This document shows positions 17,476-25,390 of a DNA stretch of 64,000 nucleotides, piece by piece. Both the position numbers and the translations under genes were made by a program. The stretch covers positions 14,998 to 78,997 of the forward strand of contig JAEWIZ010000029.1 in assembly GCA_023386815.1 (NCBI GenBank). Reading direction: 5' to 3'. Source of the stretch: Bacillota bacterium. GTDB lineage: Bacteria; Bacillota; Clostridia; Lachnospirales; Lachnospiraceae. Position 1 is the first letter of the stretch. Each line of letters begins with the position of its first letter. The notes beneath the pieces were generated by a model. The model did not search any database. It was given only the letters and a program-made list of their open reading frames with translations, and was not told where the DNA came from.

Positions 17476-18717
17476 TTATCCATTCTCATTTATAATCCTT
17501 CTCACTTCAGCCATGTCAGGCTCAATGCTGGATGCTTTTCCAACGGCTTTTGTAGCACTTTTAATATCCTTTAGGCCGCTTCCACTGACGATACTAACGA
17601 CCCTATCATTTTTATTTAACAATCCTAACTCCTGAAGCTTCATGATACCAGCAAAGCTAGTTACTCCTGCCGGTTCTCCGAAAACTCCCGTCCTTTGTGC
17701 AAGTATTCGCATCGCCTTTAATATCTCATCGTCTGTAACATCCACCATGAAACCACCGGATTCCTTCACTGCCTTTAATGCCTTGATTCCGTTTCTTGGA
17801 ATTCCCACAGATATACTGTCAGCAATTGTTTCCGGTCTCTCATAATCAAATGAGTAGGTATTCTTTTGATATGCTCTTGTAACCGGATTAGATTTAGCTG
17901 CCTGTACTCCGATTACCCTAGGAAGGCTGTCGATCAAGCCCAGCTTATAACACTCCAAAAAGCCTTTCCAAACTCCGGCGATAGAACAACCATCTCCAAC
18001 AGCAACCACTGCAAGGTCAGGCGCCTTCCAGCCAAGCTGTTCACAGATTTCATAAGCCACGGTTTTCTTTCCTTCAATTAAATATGGGTTAATGGCACAG
18101 CTTCGGTTGTACCAGCCAAATTCCTTAGCTGCCTCATAACAAAGCTCCACGGCTTCATCATAAGTACCTTTTACCAAAAAGACCTTTGAACCATAGATTA
18201 AAAGCTGAGCAACCTTAGCCTCTGGCGCCGTCTCCGGTACGAAGATATAGGTTTTAATTCCTGCACTGGCAGCAAAGCCGGAAAGTGAAGATGCAGCATT
18301 ACCGGTGGAGGCTGTACAGATAACATTTCGATTTAATTCCATCGCTTTCGCTACACCTACCGCACTTGCCCGGTCTTTTAAAGAGGCGGTGGGATTTCTC
18401 GAGTCATCCTTTAGCCAGAAGCTTTGTAGGCCTGTTTCCTTTGTTAGCTTATCAATTTCATACAAGGGCGTCCACCCAACCTGTAAGGGCTGTATTCCCT
18501 TCGTATCCTCAATGGGAATAGCCGGCAGGTATCGCCATAAAGAATAATTGGAATTACTTTTAAAATACTTGGGTGTCATTTCTTTTTTCACCACATCGTA
18601 ATCCAGTACCACATCCAATATTCCGTCAATACCGCAATCCCTGCAGGTATATTCTATCTCGTTCTCCTTGTATTCTCGGCCACACTTTACACATTTTAGT
18701 TTTATTACTCTACTGAT
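17476..18717 (-). CDS. Threonine-synthase-like PLP enzyme with zinc-ribbon N-terminus; no standard start codon
   Basis: A fold-type II PLP enzyme. The PLP lysine lies in NPTASLKDRAS, a phosphate loop in TASTGNAASS, and a glycine-rich segment in VAVGDGCSIAG. The first ATG/GTG/TTG in frame is a TTG at 18618, but the frame continues upstream to encode a zinc ribbon (CVKC...CRDC), as in many threonine synthases. That upstream part contains no standard start. GAAGGTG sits five bases before an ATC at 18717, directly after an in-frame stop, so ATC is the probable initiator. In this cluster it may perform beta-elimination or replacement, possibly taking the place of YgeX. It could still be an ordinary threonine synthase paralogue. 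Confidence 0.8.
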   Translation of the reverse strand: MSRVIKLKCVKCGREYKENEIEYTCRDCGIDGILDVVLDYDVVKKEMTPKYFKSNSNYSLWRYLPAIPIEDTKGIQPLQVGWTPLYEIDKLTKETGLQSFWLKDDSRNPTASLKDRASAVGVAKAMELNRNVICTASTGNAASSLSGFAASAGIKTYIFVPETAPEAKVAQLLIYGSKVFLVKGTYDEAVELCYEAAKEFGWYNRSCAINPYLIEGKKTVAYEICEQLGWKAPDLAVVAVGDGCSIAGVWKGFLECYKLGLIDSLPRVIGVQAAKSNPVTRAYQKNTYSFDYERPETIADSISVGIPRNGIKALKAVKESGGFMVDVTDDEILKAMRILAQRTGVFGEPAGVTSFAGIMKLQELGLLNKNDRVVSIVSGSGLKDIKSATKAVGKASSIEPDMAEVRRIINENG

Positions 18718-18809
18718 TTACTTCACCTTCTTTTCTATTCTATTAATCTAGCTCAAGCTATTATAAAAATAATACCCAAACTGAGATAAACTCTTGAATT
18801 ATCTTGTCC

Positions 18810-19760
18810 TTACAAGGTTACTACTGTTCCTGACTCTCCTTTTAATGCATCGACTGCCTTATACAAAGAAGTAATAATTGCCTTCTTTCCTTCCCCGAGT
18901 CTGGCAAAATTCATGGCTGCCTGAATCTTTGGAAGCATACTGCCCGGTGCAAATTGTCCCTGTGCTATGTACAGCTCTCCTTCTGCTACAGTCATATGCT
19001 CAAGCTCTTGCTGCTCCGGTTTCTTATAGTGAATCGATACCCTTTCTACATCTGTAAGTATGAGAAGAATATCAGCACCCACTTCTTGCGCAAGCTTTTG
19101 TGCTGCAAGATCCTTATCAATTACAGCAGCTACACCTACTAAGGTTCCATCCTCTCTTTCAATGACAGGTACTCCGCCGCCGCCAACAGTTACGACAATT
19201 GTAGAATCCCATAATTCTTTGATGGCATGCAGCTCTACTATTCTTTTTGGCATTGGAGATGCAACCACTCTTCGCCAGCCCCTGCCTGCATCCTCCTTAA
19301 ATATATAATTCTTTTCGGCAGCCAAGATTTTTGCTTCCTCTTCGGTATAAAAGGGACCAATGGGCTTCGTTGGATTTAAGAATGCAGGGTCATCTTTATC
19401 AACTACGACCTGAGTAATCATTGATACAACAGGAAGATTCCTGTTTCTACCTGCAAGAGCATGACTTAGCCCTTGTTGTATGTGATATCCGATATAGCCT
19501 TGACTCATGGCTAAACAAACATCAAAGGGCATGGCTGGTGTTACATTCGCAGCGGTCTCAGACGCTAGTAATATTCGTCCGACCTGAGGTCCATTGCCAT
19601 GGGCAATGGCAATTTCATAATTGAACATGCATTTGATATCAGCGATGATCTCTGAGGTTTTCTTTACCACTTCAAACTGTGCCTCTGCGGTTGCTGGTGT
19701 ATTTTTTTCTTGTAGGGCATTTCCACCTAGAGCTATGACGACTTTTCTATGTGATCCCAT
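18810..19760 (-). CDS. arcC: Carbamate kinase
   Basis: A 316-residue amino-acid-kinase-fold enzyme with VVIALGGNALQ at the N-terminus, AIAHGNGPQVGR and the nucleotide-binding stretch VTVGGGGVPVIERE. It makes ATP and carbamate from carbamoyl phosphate and ADP. GGAG lies seven bases before the ATG at 19760; an ATG four codons earlier has no ribosome site. Its place behind YgeW suggests that carbamoyl phosphate released by YgeW is harvested for ATP, as proposed for the E. coli yqeA cluster. Confidence 0.92.
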   Translation of the reverse strand: MGSHRKVVIALGGNALQEKNTPATAEAQFEVVKKTSEIIADIKCMFNYEIAIAHGNGPQVGRILLASETAANVTPAMPFDVCLAMSQGYIGYHIQQGLSHALAGRNRNLPVVSMITQVVVDKDDPAFLNPTKPIGPFYTEEEAKILAAEKNYIFKEDAGRGWRRVVASPMPKRIVELHAIKELWDSTIVVTVGGGGVPVIEREDGTLVGVAAVIDKDLAAQKLAQEVGADILLILTDVERVSIHYKKPEQQELEHMTVAEGELYIAQGQFAPGSMLPKIQAAMNFARLGEGKKAIITSLYKAVDALKGESGTVVTL

Positions 19761-19832
19761 AATATTCTCCATTCTGCCGCAAATCTGCGAATTTCGGCGG
19801 CACTCAATATTCGTAAAGCAAACATAAATTCA

Positions 19833-19862
19833 CAGTGTGGAAGATTACGCTCCCCCACACTG
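19833..19862 (-). other. Intercistronic hairpin between the PLP enzyme and carbamate kinase genes
   Basis: CAGTGTGG and CCACACTG form an 8-bp stem with a 14-base loop. No T run follows, so it is more likely an mRNA processing or stability element than a terminator. Confidence 0.4.
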
Positions 19863-19873
19863 ACCTTAAACTG

Positions 19874-21235
19874 CTACCGCATTGCTTTTATCTTTTCATC
19901 ATATTCAGCAACCTTATGATATTCATTTTCCCAGAACTCCGGGGATTTCATGGAATCCAGATATTCTTTGGAATAGCCAAAAGGCAGCCAATCCTTCTCC
20001 TTTTGCTCAAATAGCTGTTCTTTTTTATCATTTCTTCTAAAATCATAGACATGCTCTTCGTCCATCTCCTGGAAGATATCCTTTACCCACCTGGTCAGTA
20101 CCGAATCACTCGTCTCCAGGTATCTGTTATCCAGATCTTCTAATACGGAATGATACCTATCAAAACTATCCGTTGCAATTGTAACAACATTATCCTCTGG
20201 CCCAAGCTTAAGGTATTTCGCCATCTTGATTGCTCCTAATATATTGCAGAGGCCGGATACTCCAAAAAGATCTCTCATCTTCTCAGCTAATTCTGGTGCA
20301 ACCCCCAGCTTAACCAGTATCTCAGGTGAATCGTGGATTACCTTTAATGCCTTTACACAGGCATCATCATGAATCAGAGTAACAAAGTCCGTCGTCAAGA
20401 TGTTATGAATCAAGGTGCACATCTTATCTCCGATTCCTTCAATTCTATGCTGGCCGCGCCCTCCATTTGCAAGGGTGGAGCACTCATAAGGTTCAAGCGC
20501 AATTATTTTACATTCTGGAAATGCTTTTTTAATCTCATCTCCAGCTGCTATGGTTCCTGCTGAGCCAGGTGCCGAACAAAAAGCAGCAATTCTTCCATTG
20601 CCAATCGTTTTTACCGCTTCAATAGCAGCATTGCCGGTTACATAGCGATGGAAACGATAATTTGGCATTAATTCAAACTGTGCAAGGGGTCTGTTTTTGG
20701 GATTCTTCTTTAGTTCATAGGTTCGCTGCAGTGTCAGAATGACATCGGATTCTGTTCCCGGGGTTAAGTCAAGCTCTGCACCATACTTTCTGATTCTTTC
20801 ATAGCGTTCCTTGCTCATGTTATCTGGCATAATGACTACAGCCTGATATCCCATCAGGTTGCATATGTAGGAAACTCCAATTCCGAAATTGCCTGTGGAG
20901 GGTCCAAGAATAGTATGTTCGCCCGGAATAATCTCACCATCAACACAGCCTTCGATCAGAGTGGCATAAGCCGGTCCCACCTTATGGGAGCCAGAGGGGA
21001 AATCCTTACCCAGCATTACAACTATATTTGCATCCACACCCGTTAATTCCTTAGGTAAGACAATCTTTCTCACTTGATTATCTGCACCCTTCCAAGAAAT
21101 ATTAAAGAGATTAATAGGGTCTAATTCCGCTTCTTTCAACGCCTTGAGGGCTTTTTCCCGTATCTGTGCATCCATTGTTTCAGGATTTCTCATTTCCTCA
21201 TAAGTTGGTCCGTATGGAATTTTTCCTTCTGACAT
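19874..21235 (-). CDS. Fold-type II PLP-dependent lyase (cysteine-synthase-like)
   Basis: A 453-residue enzyme of the tryptophan-synthase-beta superfamily. PSGSHKVGPAYATLIEG contains the PLP lysine, GPSTGNFGIGVSY the phosphate-binding loop and APGSAGTIAAGDEI the PLP-phosphate cup. It is longer than ordinary cysteine synthase, with a C-terminal extension of about 100 residues rich in acidic and aromatic positions. GGAGG precedes the third in-frame ATG (21235), which I use as the start. It sits directly after ygeW. A 2,3-diaminopropionate-type ammonia-lyase activity would fit the pathway, but its sequence is clearly not YgeX. Confidence 0.85.
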   Translation of the reverse strand: MSEGKIPYGPTYEEMRNPETMDAQIREKALKALKEAELDPINLFNISWKGADNQVRKIVLPKELTGVDANIVVMLGKDFPSGSHKVGPAYATLIEGCVDGEIIPGEHTILGPSTGNFGIGVSYICNLMGYQAVVIMPDNMSKERYERIRKYGAELDLTPGTESDVILTLQRTYELKKNPKNRPLAQFELMPNYRFHRYVTGNAAIEAVKTIGNGRIAAFCSAPGSAGTIAAGDEIKKAFPECKIIALEPYECSTLANGGRGQHRIEGIGDKMCTLIHNILTTDFVTLIHDDACVKALKVIHDSPEILVKLGVAPELAEKMRDLFGVSGLCNILGAIKMAKYLKLGPEDNVVTIATDSFDRYHSVLEDLDNRYLETSDSVLTRWVKDIFQEMDEEHVYDFRRNDKKEQLFEQKEKDWLPFGYSKEYLDSMKSPEFWENEYHKVAEYDEKIKAMR

Positions 21236-21342
21236 ATCCATTCCTCCATCCATTTTAATTTATTTTCATATACCAAGAATCATTGTCTTTGTTCGACCCA
21301 TTCCTTTACCAAACAAATTAAGTAGTTATCTCCTCTGTTTTA

Positions 21343-22536
21343 TCATCCATGAAATCTTTTCGTACCTGCATCTTTAATGGAGCTTAACGTTGCCACTGGA
21401 TCTTTAACTTTACTAAGCAACATCATAGCTGAAATAATATACGGCTTATAACCTGCTTCTTTATATAATGGAACACGGTAACGATCAAATACGGAGGCAC
21501 TGACCTCACCTTCCTTGCAGCTAACTCCGCTGATATCTGCCGGTAAACAATGCAGATACAACGCTTTTCCACCCTTGGTAAGGCTCATCATTTCCTCGGT
21601 GCACTCCCAATCCTTATGTAAGGCATTATGAGCTAGCAGTTCCTTTTCCAGTGCCTTAATGCCTTCGAAATCATTTTCTCCATACAGTCTAGTTCTTCGT
21701 TCCATTGCAGGATATGGAGCCCAGCTCTTAGGGTAAACAATATCTGCATTCTCAAAGGCTTCCTTCATGGAGTTGGTTTTGATGAATTTACCACCGCTGG
21801 CTGCTGCATTTTTCTTGGCTATTTCTTCCACCTCCGGCATTAGATCATAACTTTCCGGATGAGCCAATGAGACTTCCATTCCCATTCTGGTCATAAGGCC
21901 GATAATGCCCTGGGGGACTGAGAGTGGCTTTCCATAGCTTGGTGAATATGCCCAGGTCATAGCAATCTTTTTCCCTTTTAGCTGCTCTACCTCGCCGAAA
22001 TGGTCAATCAAATGATTCATATCCGCCATAGCCTGGGTTGGATGGTCAATATCACATTGAAGATTGATTAGAGTTGGCCTTTGTTCAAGAACTCCGGCAG
22101 CATAACCTTCCTGAAGATAGGAAGCGACTTCACGCATATATGTATTTCCCTTACCAATATACATATCATCGCGGATTCCAATAACATCTGCCATAAAGGA
22201 AATCATATTCGAGGTTTCTCTTACAGTTTCTCCATGAGCAATCTGAGATTTACCTTCATCCAGGTCTTGCACGGTTAAGCCTAACAGATTGCTGGCGCTG
22301 TTAAAACTGAATCTGGTTCTGGTGGAATTATCGCGGAATACGGAAATAGCAAGTCCACTGTCAAAAATTCGAGGAGAAATATTATTCTCCCTCATCCTGC
22401 GCAGGATTTCTGCTACAGTAAAGACAGCTTGCAGCTCTTCTAAGGATTTGTCCCAGGTTAGAAGAAAGTCATTGTTGTACATATTTTTGCTGTCTAACTT
22501 TTCAAGCTTTCCTAATAGATTTTGTATCTCTTTCAT
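21343..22536 (-). CDS. ygeW: Knotted carbamoyltransferase YgeW
   Basis: A 397-residue member of the aspartate/ornithine carbamoyltransferase superfamily, the same length as E. coli YgeW. FRDNSTRTRFSF binds carbamoyl phosphate, DIDHPTQAMADM is the HPTQ loop and LYLHCLPAD is the HCLP loop. The knotted YgeW subgroup accompanies purine-catabolic genes; its natural substrate is not firmly established. GGAGG lies seven bases before the ATG. It is the first gene of a six-gene operon that is preceded by a structured leader RNA. Confidence 0.93.
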   Translation of the reverse strand: MKEIQNLLGKLEKLDSKNMYNNDFLLTWDKSLEELQAVFTVAEILRRMRENNISPRIFDSGLAISVFRDNSTRTRFSFNSASNLLGLTVQDLDEGKSQIAHGETVRETSNMISFMADVIGIRDDMYIGKGNTYMREVASYLQEGYAAGVLEQRPTLINLQCDIDHPTQAMADMNHLIDHFGEVEQLKGKKIAMTWAYSPSYGKPLSVPQGIIGLMTRMGMEVSLAHPESYDLMPEVEEIAKKNAAASGGKFIKTNSMKEAFENADIVYPKSWAPYPAMERRTRLYGENDFEGIKALEKELLAHNALHKDWECTEEMMSLTKGGKALYLHCLPADISGVSCKEGEVSASVFDRYRVPLYKEAGYKPYIISAMMLLSKVKDPVATLSSIKDAGTKRFHG

Positions 22537-22751
22537 CGTCGTCCTCCTGTTATTTTATTTTAATTATTAGTAATCTTGTTCATGCACTCCTTCTTTCTTA
22601 AATCTGGCTGTTAGTAGCTTTATATAAAGACATTCGTTGCGGAATCCTTTCCTAGAATACGTGATTTATTTCAACATAGTTTTGTCCCATTAATATCATA
22701 TTCATATGGCTTCTTTCAAAGTACATAACTCTAATAATATTTTTACTTAAT

Positions 22752-22869
22752 AAAGAAAAGACATCTATTTTGTATATCATATACTCTCCTTGTAGTAGAC
22801 AGTTGAAAATATAAAACTGTATTAATGCGGCCTACCAAGCTAGTGAGTTCAAATATACAATAGATGTCT
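22752..22869 (-). ncRNA. Structured leader RNA with terminator, candidate riboswitch of unknown class
   Basis: A closing helix pairs 22853-22869 with 22759-22777 (17 bp, one two-base bulge) and is followed by TTTTCTTT, so it can act as a terminator. Inside it, CTTGGTAG pairs with CTACTACAAG (8 bp, two-base bulge) and ACAGTT pairs with AACTGT under a 10-base loop. Between these lie an internal loop of 13 and 11 bases and a one-sided 11-base loop GCCGCATTAAT. An ACGTT/AACGT inverted repeat lies just upstream at 22889-22903. The element is about 215 bases before ygeW. I compared it with the purine, THF, ykkC, preQ1, ZTP and glycine riboswitch cores and saw no match. Confidence 0.5.
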
Positions 22870-22954
22870 ATGTCTTTCTAAGATCTGCACGTTATATAAA
22901 CGTTTCAAACAAAAATTCCTACTAAAATTCCTTTGAAATATTACTTTACTTTTC

Positions 22955-22984
22955 TTGATGAAAATGTTATATTCTATTTATAAA
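22955..22984 (+). promoter_or_regulatory. Promoter of the candidate antitoxin RNA
   Basis: TTGATG (22955-22960) and TATAAA (22979-22984) are 18 bases apart, placing a start near 22990. Confidence 0.5.
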
Positions 22985-22989
22985 AATGA

Positions 22990-23067
22990 GCAATCGCCCA
23001 CATGGGGATTGACCTTTGTTGGTTAAAAAATCACCTTATACGGCCAAGTACAGAGGGTGATTTTTTT
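22990..23067 (+). ncRNA. Candidate antisense RNA antitoxin of a type I system
   Basis: The predicted transcript of about 78 bases has two hairpins. The first pairs CAATCgCCC (22991-22999, g bulged) with GGGGATTG (23004-23011). The second is the bidirectional terminator at 23025-23066. It runs against the small toxin gene on the other strand, so the 3' ends of the two RNAs overlap across the terminator. Its CAATCgCCC arm can also pair with GGGGATTG in the toxin mRNA leader (23201-23194). This convergent layout with 5' and 3' contacts resembles the Fst/RNA II and TxpA/RatA systems. Confidence 0.55.
23025..23066. terminator. Shared bidirectional terminator of toxin mRNA and antisense RNA
   Basis: AAAAAATCACC (23025-23035) pairs with GGTGATTTTTT (23056-23066). 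A T run follows on both strands. Confidence 0.8.
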
Positions 23068-23072
23068 ATGCG

Positions 23073-23162
23073 TTAATGACAAATTACATATGTAAACGTC
23101 AGTAATGCAAGGATGAACATTCCAAAAGACATTAAGCCTTTAAAGTCAAATTTCTTATTCAT
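23073..23162 (-). CDS. Small hydrophobic peptide, putative holin-like type I toxin (29 aa)
   Basis: The peptide starts MNKKFDFKG and continues as one membrane segment, LMSFGMFILALLTFTYVI. This matches the short (L)M-x-FGMFI-ALLT pattern of putative holin-like toxins (TxpA/BsrG-like, Hol_Tox). A strong GGAGGTGA site lies five bases before the ATG. A promoter-like TTGTTA/TAAGAT pair with a 17-base spacer lies at 23224-23252 on the same strand. The stop is six bases before the bidirectional terminator. By analogy the peptide would insert in the membrane and depolarise it unless the antisense RNA holds the mRNA silent. It is too short for routine gene callers. Confidence 0.7.
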   Translation of the reverse strand: MNKKFDFKGLMSFGMFILALLTFTYVICH

Positions 23163-23278
23163 CAGCATCACCTCCCATTCTATAATGAGAGGCCAATCCC
23201 CTGTACACAATTACTATGACAATATCTTATCATAATATCCAATTAATAACAATCGAACATTCTATTAATTTACATTTT

Positions 23279-23665
23279 TTACTCATGTAGTTCTAAGGGC
23301 AGCCCATCTGGATCTTTAAAAAATGTCATCTTTTTATTGGTGTAAGTATCAGTTCGGATTGGTTCACATTCGATATCCATTTCCTCTAACTGGGCTATAA
23401 TTTCTTCGATATGATCAACTCTAAATGCTAAATGCCGTAATCCGCAGGCTTCTGGATTATTAACACGTTTTGGTGGATTAGGCATACTAAAAATTTCGAG
23501 TTCACAATCTCCTAATGCCACATCAAGCTTGTAACTCTTACGCTCTTTCTGGTAATTTTCGCGAATGATGGTAAAGCCTAGTTTATTCACATAAAAATCT
23601 TTTGATACTTCATAATCGGATACAATAATTGCCACATGATGAATTTGATTTAGATTTAACTTCAT
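23279..23665 (-). CDS. VOC-family (glyoxalase I-like) protein, YaeR/GloA2 type
   Basis: A 128-residue single-module vicinal oxygen chelate protein. The metal positions are His in QIHHVAIIVSDY, Glu in CELEIFSMP, His in CGLRHLAFRVD and the final Glu in GLPLELHE. The sequence follows E. coli YaeR closely along its length (for example PEACGLRHLAF and FFKDPDGLPLEL). YaeR-type proteins are often named SMU1112c/YaeR, and their substrate is unknown. Lactoylglutathione lyase activity is unlikely in an organism without glutathione. Confidence 0.88.
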   Translation of the reverse strand: MKLNLNQIHHVAIIVSDYEVSKDFYVNKLGFTIIRENYQKERKSYKLDVALGDCELEIFSMPNPPKRVNNPEACGLRHLAFRVDHIEEIIAQLEEMDIECEPIRTDTYTNKKMTFFKDPDGLPLELHE

Positions 23666-23940
23666 TTTAAATACCTCATAATTTTATCTTGTATTTTTTA
23701 TATTTGTTTGTTTACTTTTATAGCTAATTTACTTTAGCTAATTTCTATTTTTTAATTTCTATTATATTCATCTTTCGCTTTATTTCTTTTTTCATCTTAG
23801 TCCTTAATTTATTTTACATAACAATATTCTGTAATCCATTCACAATAAACTCTTTACAAATCCCTTCTCACAGTGCTATATTAATGCTAACTTTCCGAGT
23901 CACTCAAATTTGAAATCACCAAGAATTAATGGAGAATAAT

Positions 23941-24744
23941 ATGATTAGATTAATTGCTACTGACATCGATGGTACTTTATTGCACAGTGATCACACTCCT
24001 CCCCAGGAGTTGCCAAATATATTACAAATCTTAAACAAAAACAATATTCTATTTGCTCTTGCCAGCGGAAGACCCTATATCACACTCTTACATACCTTAG
24101 ATATCGATACCCAGGATCTGTTATTTATTGCTGAAAATGGCGCCCATGTGGTCTATAAGAATAAGGCACTCACTATTCATAGGCTGAATTCAGATACCGT
24201 TTCTGATTTGGTAAAGATTACAAGAAAGATCCCCATGGCTTATTCTGTTCTATCTACTCCGGAAGGAGCCTTTGTTGAAAATAATGATCCGGAGTTTATT
24301 GTAGAACTAGAAAAATACTATTATAAATACACGATTGTACCCGACCTGACGAAGATTCATTGCGATACCGTGAAATACACCATCTGTGATTTAGCGGGTG
24401 CAGAGGAAAACAGCTATCCTCATTTTAATGAATATAAAGATAACCTTCAGATCAGTATTGCCGGCTTTGTATGGCTTGACATGATGGTGAAAGGTGTAAA
24501 TAAGGGTAACGCCATCGAAGAAATCCAAGCATCTTTGGGCATCTCAGAGAAAGAAACCATGGTATTCGGTGATTATCTAAATGATCTGGAAATGATGAAA
24601 AGCGCCTACTACAGCTATGCAATGGACAATGCGCATTCTGAGCTCTTTGAAACAGCCAGGTTTAGAGCTCTTAGTAACGATGAGGATGGCGTTATCCTAA
24701 AAATCAAAGAAATGTTAAATAATAATTATATTCCACTTGAGTAA
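23941..24744 (+). CDS. Cof-type HAD phosphatase
   Basis: A 267-residue HAD-superfamily hydrolase of the Cof/YbjI group. Motif I is ATDIDGTLL at the N-terminus, motif II ALASGRPY, and motifs III/IV are KGVNKGNAIEEI and FGDYLNDLEMMKSA. A C2-type cap lies between them. Such enzymes dephosphorylate sugar phosphates or cofactors such as FMN or PLP. An ATG four codons earlier lacks a ribosome site, whereas GGAG lies seven bases before the ATG at 23941. It converges on the PAP2 gene with a five-base gap and no visible terminator. Confidence 0.9.
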   Translation: MIRLIATDIDGTLLHSDHTPPQELPNILQILNKNNILFALASGRPYITLLHTLDIDTQDLLFIAENGAHVVYKNKALTIHRLNSDTVSDLVKITRKIPMAYSVLSTPEGAFVENNDPEFIVELEKYYYKYTIVPDLTKIHCDTVKYTICDLAGAEENSYPHFNEYKDNLQISIAGFVWLDMMVKGVNKGNAIEEIQASLGISEKETMVFGDYLNDLEMMKSAYYSYAMDNAHSELFETARFRALSNDEDGVILKIKEMLNNNYIPLE

Positions 24745-24749
24745 TAAGA

Positions 24750-25286
24750 CTATTCTTTTTTCAACTTCATCACCTGGTCGGATACTACACCTATTAATCC
24801 ACCTAATACAATGCCTGCCAGTACATCCGTAGGGTAATGCACTCCCAGATACATTCGCGAGAATCCTATGAGTGCAGCAAGGATATATGCCAAAATCCCG
24901 AATTTTTTCGGTAAACAGCTTGCAATTACTGTTGCTGCTGCAAAAGCTGTAGTTGTATGCCCCGATGGAAAGGAATAGCTTCCTGGCTTTGGAATTAGTG
25001 CCGTAAGACCGGGCATTGCATAAAAAGGCCGGGTTCGGCAAAAAATATTCTTCAAAATTTCATCCACTAAAATGGAGGATATAATAATGGATAAGAGAAG
25101 AGCTACTCCAGAATGCCGGTATTTCTTCACACCCAGAAGAACTAAAGCCGTAAATAGCCAGATAAAAGCGCTATTTCCCAGTCTCGTAATAAAGATGAAG
25201 ATTGGTGTAAGAAAGGGACTTCTTATATTCTCTTGCAACCAATATAGTATTGTTTGATCCATCTGCATTATAAATTGAATCATCAT
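24750..25286 (-). CDS. PAP2-family membrane phosphatase
   Basis: A 178-residue multi-pass protein with the three PAP2 signature motifs: KNIFCRTRP, YSFPSGHTTT and SRMYLGVHYPTD. It is probably an undecaprenyl-diphosphate or phosphatidic-acid phosphatase with its active site facing outward. GGAGGG precedes the ATG. Its start overlaps the stop of a 35-codon open frame upstream (ATGA), which suggests translational coupling. Confidence 0.92.
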   Translation of the reverse strand: MMIQFIMQMDQTILYWLQENIRSPFLTPIFIFITRLGNSAFIWLFTALVLLGVKKYRHSGVALLLSIIISSILVDEILKNIFCRTRPFYAMPGLTALIPKPGSYSFPSGHTTTAFAAATVIASCLPKKFGILAYILAALIGFSRMYLGVHYPTDVLAGIVLGGLIGVVSDQVMKLKKE

Positions 25287-25390
25287 ATTACCCTCCAGAT
25301 CACATAGTTTAATCTTTCCGGCATATGATATACCAGCCTTATTATTTCTCCCAGTTTCGATCTTATCCTATTTCTCAGCAATTCACTCAT
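25283..25390 (-). CDS. Possible 35-aa basic peptide coupled to the PAP2 gene
   Basis: An ATG at 25390 follows AAGGA and opens a frame of 35 codons beginning MSELLRNRIRSKLGEIIRL. Its TGA overlaps the PAP2 ATG in the form ATGA. The peptide is Arg/Lys-rich and could be amphipathic. I know no family. The ribosome site and exact overlap argue for real translation, either as a product or as a leader that controls PAP2. Confidence 0.4.
   Translation of the reverse strand: MSELLRNRIRSKLGEIIRLVYHMPERLNYVIWRVI

Noticed and set aside
22561..22600. Seven-codon frame MNKITNN with a good ribosome site just before ygeW
   Set aside because: It is too short to separate from chance, and no regulatory codon run is visible. 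It could be a leader peptide, but the evidence is insufficient.
22752..22869. Leader considered as a purine, THF or ykkC riboswitch
   Set aside because: The purine J2/3 and loop sequences, the THF core and the ykkC ACACGG elements are absent. Only scattered short matches such as GGAGAGTA occur.
22885..22910. TTTGAAACGTTTAT considered as a CcpA cre site
   Set aside because: It is one base short of the cre spacing, so the central CG is out of register with the consensus.
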